Under the pieces are notes generated by a model. That model was not told the origin of the DNA. It made no database searches and saw only the letters and a program-made list of their open reading frames with translations. A DNA stretch of 50,789 nt from Arenibacter arenosicollis (GTDB taxonomy: Bacteria > Bacteroidota > Bacteroidia > Flavobacteriales > Flavobacteriaceae): assembly GCF_014397245.1 (NCBI RefSeq), contig NZ_JACLHY010000032.1, forward strand, positions 1 through 50,789. The letters run 5' to 3'. Position numbers and translations under genes: made by a program. Below are positions 43,162-50,789 of this stretch, in pieces. The first letter of the stretch is position 1. Every line of letters starts with the position of its first letter.

Positions 43162-43875
43162 ATGAAGAAAATTTTAATGGTCGCGGTACTTGCAATAGTT
43201 GTTATCTCCTGTGGAGGCAGTACTGAAAACACTATGACCGTTACCGGTAATGTAAAGGGATTAAAAAAGGGAACCTTATACCTGCAACACATTGCAGACA
43301 CCACCTTAATAACGGTCGATTCCCTAGTTGTGGATGGCGATGGCAATTTTTCCTTTACAACAGAACTTGAAAGCCCAGAGTTATTCTACCTATACTTGGA
43401 CAAAAAGGACAACAATAGTATTAATGACCGAATTACTTTCTTTGGTGAGCCTGGAAATATAACCATAAAAACTAATTGGAATACTTTTGATCTAAATGCA
43501 AAAATAGAAGGATCTAAAAGTGATGAGAAGCTAAAGGAATATCTAGAAGTTATGTCTAAATTCAATACCAGAAATTTGGAATATGTTAGAATGAGTATGG
43601 ATCCCAAAACCCAAAATGATTCCACGGTACTGGATTCCCTTCAAAATTTAACCGATAAAAATGTAAAGCGCGGTTACCTGTATGCCATCAATTTTGCATT
43701 GAACAATGCAGATTCGTACGTAGCCCCATACATCGCCGTTAAAGAAGTGGCAGATGCCAACATTAAGTATTTGGATTCCATAAACAATTCACTCTCTCCT
43801 GAAGTAGCCAAATCCAAATATGGCCAGGAATTAAAAGAGCATATAGAAGTTGCCAAGAAAGAGGCAAAGCAGTAA
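43162..43875 (+). CDS. DUF4369-domain lipoprotein
   Basis: This is a lipid-anchored periplasmic protein of 237 residues. The leader MKKILMVAVLAIVVISC gives a lipobox at Cys17, which fixes the start at 43162 rather than the in-frame TTG at 43141. The N-terminal part is DUF4369-like: MTVTGNVKGLKKGTLYLQ, VDSLVVDGDGNFSF and a beta-rich run to FDLNAKIEGS. In many relatives this domain precedes a TlpA-like thioredoxin domain, but here the C-terminal half is helical and no CxxC is present, so it is a stand-alone form. Ligand unknown. Confidence 0.85.
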   Translation: MKKILMVAVLAIVVISCGGSTENTMTVTGNVKGLKKGTLYLQHIADTTLITVDSLVVDGDGNFSFTTELESPELFYLYLDKKDNNSINDRITFFGEPGNITIKTNWNTFDLNAKIEGSKSDEKLKEYLEVMSKFNTRNLEYVRMSMDPKTQNDSTVLDSLQNLTDKNVKRGYLYAINFALNNADSYVAPYIAVKEVADANIKYLDSINNSLSPEVAKSKYGQELKEHIEVAKKEAKQ

Positions 43876-43910
43876 AAAAAAAAGCATCCATTAAATGGAT
43901 GCTTTTTTTT
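43875..43910. terminator. Bidirectional terminator between convergent genes
   Basis: GCATCCAT (43884-43891) pairs with ATGGATGC (43895-43902) around a 3-nt loop, flanked by an A run on the left and a T run on the right. It can end both the DUF4369 gene and the 43931 minus-strand gene. Confidence 0.88.
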
Positions 43911-43930
43911 AAAATTCTCTTAGGCTATTA

Positions 43931-44200
43931 TTATCCTAATTTATTCAGTTGTTCAATTAAAGAACCTGCTTTAGTTTCCAATTCCGCTTTAACGGATTTT
44001 AAATGTGCTGGTCTATTCTCTACTGACTTCTGGTTAACTTTTGCTATTAATTCATCAAAAGTTTCTATTGCGCTATCTATTAACGCATTGCCCTCTTTTG
44101 AATTTTGCTTATTTCCAGAAGCTTCCACTAAATACACCGCTTCAATAATATCTCCTAAAACGTAATTAATGTCTTTCTTTAAATCTCTTATACTTGCCAT
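43931..44200 (-). CDS. Small helical protein of unknown function
   Basis: This 89-residue soluble protein is predicted to be almost entirely helical. It reads MASIRDLKKDINYVLGDIIEA, then a SxNKQNSKEGNALID loop and the helices AIETFDELIAKVNQ and HLKSVKAELETKAGSLIEQL, a pattern consistent with a short helical bundle. No cysteine, signal or membrane segment. I use ATG 44200; ATG 44221 would add seven residues. It lies 33 nt downstream of manA on the same strand. It appears to be a Bacteroidota-type conserved hypothetical, but I cannot name the family. Confidence 0.7.
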   Translation of the reverse strand: MASIRDLKKDINYVLGDIIEAVYLVEASGNKQNSKEGNALIDSAIETFDELIAKVNQKSVENRPAHLKSVKAELETKAGSLIEQLNKLG

Positions 44201-44233
44201 TGGTAATATTTTTTTTTGCAAAAGTAATCATTT

Positions 44234-45202
44234 TCAGATTGTAACCTCTAAAAGTTTTGCGCTGGTTGTGATTATATTTATTTTTTTGGACTGTGCAGGT
44301 ACCAAAGTGGTCTCCCCTTTTTTTATTGTCACCGAACCAAATTCATTGGAGATAGTTGCCTTACCTCCTACGCACATGTAAATGGTGAACGAATCCCTTT
44401 TTTCAACATCCAATTCCAGGTCCTTGGTAAGCTCTAAAATGTTGGTGTTGAAATAAGGACAGGAAACCATATTATTTACACTGTCTTTCTTATCGGAATA
44501 CTTAACCTTAAAATCGGCCTTTTTGGTGTAGTCTAATGCGTCCAACGCCAAATCGGTATGTAATTCCCTTAAATTACCATTTTTATCCTTCCTGTTAAAA
44601 TCGAAAACACGGTAGGTAATATCCGAAGTCTGCTGTATCTCTGCCAATAAAACACCAGCACCAATAGCATGCATCTTACCTGTGTTTATAAAAAAAGTAT
44701 CCCCTTCCTTTACGCTTTCATAGTTCAACAAATCCAATAGCGTATCCTCCGCAATACTTTTGGCATATTCCTCTTTGGTTACATCTTTGTTAAAACCAAC
44801 GATCAACTCTGCCCCCTTATCGGCATCCATTACATACCACATCTCTGTTTTTCCAAAGGAATTGTGGCGTTTTTTTGCCAATTCATCATTGGGATGCAAT
44901 TGGATGGACAAATCCTGTTTGGCATCAATAAACTTAATGAGAATGGGAAATTCTTTACCAAAACGCTCTACAACACTCTTTCCCAATAATTCTTCCGGGT
45001 ATTTGTTGATCAATTCCTGTAGGGAAGTACCCGATAAGTCACCGTTGGATACAACGGAAACATCTCCCTCCACTGCAGAAAGCTCCCAACTTTCACCGGT
45101 AATATCATTTTCAATGGGCTTTCCCAAAACATCTTTTAATTTGGTACCGCCCCAAAGTCGCTCTTTTAGGATTGGATTGAATTTTAAAGGATATAAGTTC
45201 AT
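44234..45202 (-). CDS. manA: Mannose-6-phosphate isomerase, class I
   Basis: This zinc enzyme interconverts mannose 6-phosphate and fructose 6-phosphate, feeding GDP-mannose or mannose catabolism. The short class I form (322 residues) shows RLWGGTKL near the start, GESWELSA, the zinc ligands Q101 and H103 in SIQLHPND, and E120 in GKTEMWYV; a later His is in GKMHAIGAG. The C-terminal cupin domain ends in strands. It precedes the small helical gene and may be co-transcribed with it. The 103-nt gap to queD holds no clear signal. Confidence 0.95.
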   Translation of the reverse strand: MNLYPLKFNPILKERLWGGTKLKDVLGKPIENDITGESWELSAVEGDVSVVSNGDLSGTSLQELINKYPEELLGKSVVERFGKEFPILIKFIDAKQDLSIQLHPNDELAKKRHNSFGKTEMWYVMDADKGAELIVGFNKDVTKEEYAKSIAEDTLLDLLNYESVKEGDTFFINTGKMHAIGAGVLLAEIQQTSDITYRVFDFNRKDKNGNLRELHTDLALDALDYTKKADFKVKYSDKKDSVNNMVSCPYFNTNILELTKDLELDVEKRDSFTIYMCVGGKATISNEFGSVTIKKGETTLVPAQSKKINIITTSAKLLEVTI

Positions 45203-45305
45203 TCTGTTTGGTATTATGTATTTGTATTCTTTTATAATTTTATTGGAGGGCTTAAACCAAAGCTTAATAATTTCCTCCTATGCAGTTTAATTTTAATAAA
45301 ACTGT

Positions 45306-45713
45306 CTATCCGGAAAAAGTCACGTAATTTCTTGGGGTTTCATATAAGATAACCTCCAGTTCGTGTGAGGCTTCTATAAATGGCCTAAGCAAGTTCCAAA
45401 TATAAACTGCTATATTTTCTGCTGTTGGATTTACGTTCTTGAACCATTCCACTTCAACATTAAGGTTTTTATGGTCCAGCTGATTTTCAATTTTATCCTT
45501 AATTAAATCCTTAAGGACCTTCATATCCATAACAAAGCCTGTTTCAGGATCAATTTCCCCAGTAACACTAACTACCAGCTCATAATTATGGCCGTGAAAA
45601 TTAGGGTTATTACACAGTCCAAATACGCTGTCATTTTTTTCAAAACTCCAATCTGGCCTATACAGCCTGTGCGCAGCATTAAAATGGGCTTTCCTACTTA
45701 CCTTTACTTTCAT
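45306..45713 (-). CDS. queD: 6-carboxytetrahydropterin synthase / PTPS family
   Basis: This zinc enzyme of the T-fold converts dihydroneopterin triphosphate to 6-carboxy- or 6-pyruvoyl-tetrahydropterin. Zinc ligands are H15 in FNAAHRL and H40/H42 in FHGHNY; the catalytic Cys is C34 in GLCNNPN, and TAENIAVYIW is the expected downstream motif. Length 135. QueD of queuosine synthesis is the most common role, but no queC, queE or queF is adjacent, so a pterin role cannot be excluded. Its ATG overlaps the idi stop (ATGA). Confidence 0.9.
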   Translation of the reverse strand: MKVKVSRKAHFNAAHRLYRPDWSFEKNDSVFGLCNNPNFHGHNYELVVSVTGEIDPETGFVMDMKVLKDLIKDKIENQLDHKNLNVEVEWFKNVNPTAENIAVYIWNLLRPFIEASHELEVILYETPRNYVTFSG

Positions 45714-46243
45714 ATGGCTGTATTATATTGAGAAATATGATTGTAAAACTTATCAAAAATAATTTTAAACCAGGCGGTGTATTTCTCAGGGTTAGTAGCC
45801 ATATCCTGTTTAATTGCAAAAGGAGTCATCCATTTCCATGATGCAACCTCGTCAGGGTTTATGATTGGTTCCCCATTATAGTGCCCTATCATTACATGAT
45901 CAAATTCATGCTCAGTAAGGCCATTGTCAAAAGGAGCTTTATAAATAAAGGAAAACAACTCCTTCAATTCCACCTCAAACCCCATTTCTTCATTCAATCT
46001 TCTTTTTCCAGCTTCAATATTGGTTTCTCCGTCCCGTTGATGGCTACAACAAGTATTTGTCCATAATAGAGGGGAGTGATATTTGTGACCTGCCCTTTGT
46101 TGGATCATTGTCTCGCCTTTATCATTCATTATAAATACAGAAAATGCCCTATGGAGCAAAGCCTTTTCATGGGCTTCCATTTTGGGCATCAGACCAATTT
46201 GAACATCAAATTCATTAACAAGAATTACCTTTTCCTCTTCCAT
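45710..46243 (-). CDS. idi: Isopentenyl-diphosphate delta-isomerase, type I
   Basis: This Nudix-fold enzyme interconverts isopentenyl and dimethylallyl diphosphate, balancing the precursors of quinones and carotenoids. Metal ligands H25 and H31 (LLHRAF), the active-site Cys C66 in WTNTCCSH, the Nudix-like AGKRRLNEEMGFE and the EHEFDH segment are all present. I use ATG 46243, where the family sequence begins; an in-frame ATG at 46291 adds a hydrophobic stretch. 177 residues. It overlaps queD by 4 nt. It would feed the crt operon at 3.7-6.4 kb, though it is 40 kb away. Confidence 0.95.
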   Translation of the reverse strand: MEEEKVILVNEFDVQIGLMPKMEAHEKALLHRAFSVFIMNDKGETMIQQRAGHKYHSPLLWTNTCCSHQRDGETNIEAGKRRLNEEMGFEVELKELFSFIYKAPFDNGLTEHEFDHVMIGHYNGEPIINPDEVASWKWMTPFAIKQDMATNPEKYTAWFKIIFDKFYNHISQYNTAI

Positions 46244-46571
46244 TTTGTAAAAATAAAACCTTTCCACAATAATAAGCGCTAAGTCCATCATAAAAATGAA
46301 ATACTTTGGGTATGTTTCGTGTAATTACCTTCTAACCGAAGAAATGTTGGCCAGAGAAAGGTTATTCTACGAATATCGTGGTAATAATTTGATTTTAAGA
46401 TTTATATGAAATTTGTCATGGACCCTTAGTCACGCCTACCAGATGGTTTTCCCTAAAGTTAATAATCCTCGGTATAAGCTATAGACAATTGATTAAAATA
46501 ATTTTTAATCGGCATAGGCAAACGTCGAAGTATTGAAATTGAGGCTTCGTCGACAAAGCCGGGATAGTCTT
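46244..46571. other. 328-nt gap with a weak 37-codon ORF
   Basis: This spacer between idi and the PorP/SprF gene shows no terminator I trust. A plus-strand ORF at 46296-46409 (start MKYFGYVSCNYL) has an ATG but no recognised features, and a further open stretch follows in the same frame after its stop. It may be non-coding or a gene fragment. Confidence 0.3.
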
Positions 46572-47540
46572 TTAAAAAAATCTAGGGGATTTTAAATTGC
46601 CCAGCTCTTTTATAAAATCGTAACGCAAAATAATCTCAAAGGATCCGTCATTAAAGGTAGCTTGACCTAATTCCGTAGTTTCCTTGTCATAAGCCAATCC
46701 AATGAAAAAAGAATTGGAAATATTGAACCCTACCATGGCGCTAAGTGCTGCGTCCCATCTATAGGCGGCTCCAAAAATAAACTTGTCACTAAGCATAAAA
46801 TTAGCCGAGGCATCAAGTTGAACGGGCGCACCCTGAACTACTTTGGCTAAAATAGCCGGTTTAAATTTTAGATTGGTATTCAAATCAAATACGTAACCTG
46901 TTATCAGATATAAATTCATCTGTTCCTTTGCTGTCGATAATGCTGCACCATCAAAATGTGTGGTCTGCAAAAATCGAGGTACGGACAAACCCGCGTAGAA
47001 TTTCTGGGTATGGTAATAAACGCCGGCTCCTAAATTTGGGGAAAATTTATTGTCTATATCCTGCTGTAATGTAGGGTCCGGTCCTCCGGGATTGGTATAA
47101 TCTTGATTAAGCTCGGAATAGCGAATATCCAGCATATGTGCACTGGCTTTTAATCCGAAGCTCAATCTACCTTCCTGGGAAGTATAAACGGTGTACGAGA
47201 AATCCCCATCAAAATAAGTTTCAGATGTGGGGCCAATTTTGTCGTTCACAATTGAAAGTCCCAAACCTACTCCCCTATACCCAATGGGCGAATGTAAATT
47301 TAAAGTCTGTGTTGTAGGGGCACCGTCCAAGCCTACCCATTGCGACCTGTGCAATGCTGCCATACTTATATGACCACGGGAACCTGCATAAGCTGGGTTT
47401 ACACTTACGGTATTATACATATACTGGGTATATTGGGCGTCCTGTTGGGACTGTACCTTAAAGCTGACCAAGATAATTACGGCAAATAACCATAATGACA
47501 TTGGGTTAGGCTTGAGTATGTTTTTTATTAGATTTGACAT
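46572..47540 (-). CDS. PorP/SprF family type IX secretion outer-membrane protein
   Basis: This is an outer-membrane protein of the PorP/SprF family, of which some members help export or attach specific T9SS cargo. The N-terminal region holds a signal (ending KVQSQ) and the family signature DAQYTQYMYNTVSVNPAYAG. The remainder is beta-barrel-like, with GVGLGLSIVNDKIGPTSE and the final strand EIILRYDF. 322 residues. It lies 3 nt after the large type B cargo gene, and such pairs usually work together, so it is likely the dedicated partner. No other T9SS core genes are in the window. Confidence 0.92.
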   Translation of the reverse strand: MSNLIKNILKPNPMSLWLFAVIILVSFKVQSQQDAQYTQYMYNTVSVNPAYAGSRGHISMAALHRSQWVGLDGAPTTQTLNLHSPIGYRGVGLGLSIVNDKIGPTSETYFDGDFSYTVYTSQEGRLSFGLKASAHMLDIRYSELNQDYTNPGGPDPTLQQDIDNKFSPNLGAGVYYHTQKFYAGLSVPRFLQTTHFDGAALSTAKEQMNLYLITGYVFDLNTNLKFKPAILAKVVQGAPVQLDASANFMLSDKFIFGAAYRWDAALSAMVGFNISNSFFIGLAYDKETTELGQATFNDGSFEIILRYDFIKELGNLKSPRFF

Positions 47541-47543
47541 CCT

Positions 47544-49568
47544 TTATCTGTTTATATAAATATATCCCGTAAGCGTCGTCATTTTTCCTCCTACAGATGG
47601 GGTATAATCCAAAATATAGAAATAAGTTCCTACCGGTAATTGATTGTCTTTATTAATGGTGACCCTCCCCTCCGAAGTGCCGTCAAAATAATTGGTATCA
47701 TTATTATAGGCCTTGGTGGCATATACCAAAACTCCCCATCGGTTATATATTTTGATAGTATTGTTTGGATAATTTTCAATTCCCTTTATAGTCAAAACAT
47801 CATGGATACCATCGTTATTAGGTGTTATTACATTAAACACTTCCACTCCAACGTCCAGTATAATCAAATCAGAATCCAAATAATCAGGAATTCCATCCTC
47901 ATCAAAATCGTCGTTGGCATAATTTCCATCGCCGTTTTCATCTTCATCAATGGTAAGTATACCATCGTCATCATCGTCTGTGTCCCGATAATCTACTTCA
48001 TCGTCACCATCCGTGTTTGGTAGATCATTGTATGGGTCGTTAATCTCATCATTAACATCCACATCAATGGTCGTGTTACCTTCATAACCATCATCCAGAC
48101 CATCATTATCCTTATCCGAACCGATATAAACTACATCCGGGATTCCATCATGATCATGATCATGGCCTTCAATTCTGTCAGGTACATTATCATTATCACT
48201 GTCTTCATCCAAGTAATCTGGTAAATTATCCCCGTCCGTATCAATTGGGAACAAGCCTATATTTCCATTATTTTCATAGGAATCGTCCAGACCATTGTTA
48301 TTGGCATCCACTCCACTTGGAGGAACATAACCTTGGGTAGTTTGGGCCTCAACGTTATCTGGAATACCATCGTTATCACTATCAATGTCCAAATAATCTG
48401 GTATACCATCACCATCGGAATCCGTTGGATCTGTGCTGGGGTCATTATCACCATCCAAATTAAGATCTTCAAAACTGTCCAATATTCCATCCTCATCACT
48501 ATCAATGTCCACTATTCCATTAGGATTTACCAGTATATTGACAGTTGCCGTACTACAATTGGATTGATTATCACAAATTGTGTAGGTAAAAAGATCACCA
48601 CCTATATAACCACTATTAGGCGTATAGGTTACGAAATCATCTGTAAGGTTGTTTGGTGAGCCATTGTTGTCAACTACTACACTGCCATTGGATGGACTGG
48701 TGGTTGATATGGTTCCTAGGATAGGAATATCATTATCGTTCGCCAAGATATCTATGTCAACAGGCATGTCCTCTAAGGTAGCCACAGAATCATCAAATGC
48801 ATCAACAATAGGAAGTACATTCACATTAACGGTTGCCGTACTACAATCACCCAAGGCATTACAAATAGTATAGGTAAATGTAATTGGACCATTAAAGTTC
48901 GGATTTGGAACAAAGGTCACTATATCATCAGATGGATTGTTTGGTGAACCATTATCATCTACAAGAACATTCCCGTTAAACGGATTTGATGTAGTCAATA
49001 TACCAGTTGTAGGCAAATTGCTATCATTATCAAAAATGGGTATTACTACAGACGAATCTTCGTTGACCGTTATAGAATCATCAACCAGAACACTGGACTG
49101 CTGTAAACAAACCACCGTAAAATTCGGCAAATCAAAAGAATTCCCAGCCTTGGTTACAGTGGCGGTATAACGAACCACACTTTGTGTAGCGATTACTGTT
49201 GGCCTCAGCTGATCACCACCAACTGCCGGCGACCAACTAATTGCAGCGCTAGGACTTACATTGTTGGAAATATCCATGGTTACCTCATTATCTGGACTTG
49301 TACAATCCGTTACAATAAAATAACCTGTGGCATTTGCTCCACAAATGGTACCATCATAGGTTGCAAAATAAATACCTGATGAAGTAACCTCATAAAAGAA
49401 ATCTGTACCCAAAACCGTGGAGGTATCGGAAGCCTCGTACCATTTGTAATTATGTTCATCGGTACTGTTGGGAGCCTGCAACAAAAACTGTGCACTGGCC
49501 CTATTAGCACCAAAGAATATGGTTACAAGGGTAACAATAAGAAATCTATATATGTGTTTTGGTTTCAA
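47544..49568 (-). CDS. T9SS type B sorting protein with Asp-rich repeats
   Basis: This is a large secreted surface protein of 674 residues. The signal peptide ends NRASAQ. An N-terminal Ig-like part is followed by two cadherin-like domains (about 165-350), each with [17 protein letters not shown] or [20 protein letters not shown] starts and a [21 protein letters not shown] end. Then comes an Asp-rich calcium-binding block (about 355-575) with [12 protein letters not shown] repeats. The C-terminal domain ([32 protein letters not shown]) is the type B (gliding-motility-associated) sorting signal. The start appears to be TTG at 49568: no ATG or GTG lies between the upstream in-frame stop and the signal peptide. 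It sits 31 nt after the collagen-like gene. Confidence 0.93.
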   Translation of the reverse strand: MKPKHIYRFLIVTLVTIFFGANRASAQFLLQAPNSTDEHNYKWYEASDTSTVLGTDFFYEVTSSGIYFATYDGTICGANATGYFIVTDCTSPDNEVTMDISNNVSPSAAISWSPAVGGDQLRPTVIATQSVVRYTATVTKAGNSFDLPNFTVVCLQQSSVLVDDSITVNEDSSVVIPIFDNDSNLPTTGILTTSNPFNGNVLVDDNGSPNNPSDDIVTFVPNPNFNGPITFTYTICNALGDCSTATVNVNVLPIVDAFDDSVATLEDMPVDIDILANDNDIPILGTISTTSPSNGSVVVDNNGSPNNLTDDFVTYTPNSGYIGGDLFTYTICDNQSNCSTATVNILVNPNGIVDIDSDEDGILDSFEDLNLDGDNDPSTDPTDSDGDGIPDYLDIDSDNDGIPDNVEAQTTQGYVPPSGVDANNNGLDDSYENNGNIGLFPIDTDGDNLPDYLDEDSDNDNVPDRIEGHDHDHDGIPDVVYIGSDKDNDGLDDGYEGNTTIDVDVNDEINDPYNDLPNTDGDDEVDYRDTDDDDDGILTIDEDENGDGNYANDDFDEDGIPDYLDSDLIILDVGVEVFNVITPNNDGIHDVLTIKGIENYPNNTIKIYNRWGVLVYATKAYNNDTNYFDGTSEGRVTINKDNQLPVGTYFYILDYTPSVGGKMTTLTGYIYINR

Positions 49569-49599
49569 ACTCCTGTTGTACCTAGTTGGTTTATATTAT

Positions 49600-50789
<1,190 letters not shown>

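Overview
The window is AT-rich bacterial DNA that reads as the chromosome of a member of the Bacteroidota, most likely a marine flavobacterium. The evidence is a PorP/SprF-family protein beside a type IX secretion system (T9SS) type B sorting protein, a zeaxanthin-type carotenoid operon, the rpmB-rpmG-DUF4295-ftsY block, several lipoproteins with short leaders, and promoters that fit the Bacteroidota consensus (TTG, about 19-20 nt, TAnnTTTG) instead of -35/-10 boxes. I see no phage, insertion sequence, CRISPR array or rRNA. Most of the window is core chromosome. The least ordinary parts are the right-hand end and a few small pockets.

Layout. 1-3.1 kb: an FKBP-type lipoprotein with a calcium-binding tail, divergent from hslR, a TPMT-like methyltransferase and a PyrR-like phosphoribosyltransferase, which converge on aroK. 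3.2-3.5 kb: tRNA-Lys(TTT) and tRNA-Leu(GAG), each with its own terminator. 3.7-6.5 kb: crtI-crtB-crtZ, without a cyclase gene. 6.5-7.6 kb: two TlpA-like thioredoxin-fold proteins, one of which has lost both active-site cysteines. 7.7-13.4 kb: aconitase, MoxR ATPase and two SurA-like periplasmic chaperones. 13.5-21.1 kb: a small unknown protein, a beta-lactamase-fold lipoprotein coupled to an SRPBCC protein, an EamA transporter, a Tat-type TIM-barrel protein, rimO, a second serine hydrolase and an alpha/beta hydrolase. 21.1-25.9 kb: ftsY, DUF4295, L33, L28, cinA, an orphan Hpt protein, an FAH-family enzyme and a DnaQ-like exonuclease. 26-29.5 kb: an outer-membrane protein of unknown role, a 2-oxo-acid dehydrogenase E2 and recR. 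29.5-30.5 kb: a gene-poor stretch with a leader-like mini-ORF. 30.5-37.2 kb: fabH, htpG, a DoxX-like protein, a MOSC protein, a small secreted protein, and an AraC regulator translationally coupled to an AlkB dioxygenase. 37.2-46.3 kb: a probable gene remnant, S1/P1 nuclease, PBP1A, HAD phosphatase, DUF819 permease, DUF4369 lipoprotein, manA, queD and idi. 46.5-50.8 kb: PorP/SprF protein, T9SS type B cargo and the 3' part of a collagen-like repeat gene, all in one direction.

How the genes fit together. Idi supplies the prenyl diphosphates that CrtB condenses and CrtI desaturates; CrtZ hydroxylates the ring carotenoid, but the cyclase must lie elsewhere. Several genes serve the envelope: the two SurA-like chaperones, the FKBP lipoprotein, PBP1A, the TlpA-like pair and the lipid-anchored hydrolases. 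The right-hand trio looks like a surface-structure operon: a collagen-like fibre protein, a large secreted protein and an outer-membrane PorP/SprF partner.

Most worth a second look: the collagen-like/T9SS/PorP trio with its 36-bp modular repeat, the cysteine-less TlpA paralogue, two genes whose promoter box sits only four bases before the ATG (leaderless candidates), the AraC-AlkB coupling, and the transcription-unit-like mini-ORF near 30.3 kb. All functional statements are from reading the sequence; no database search was run.
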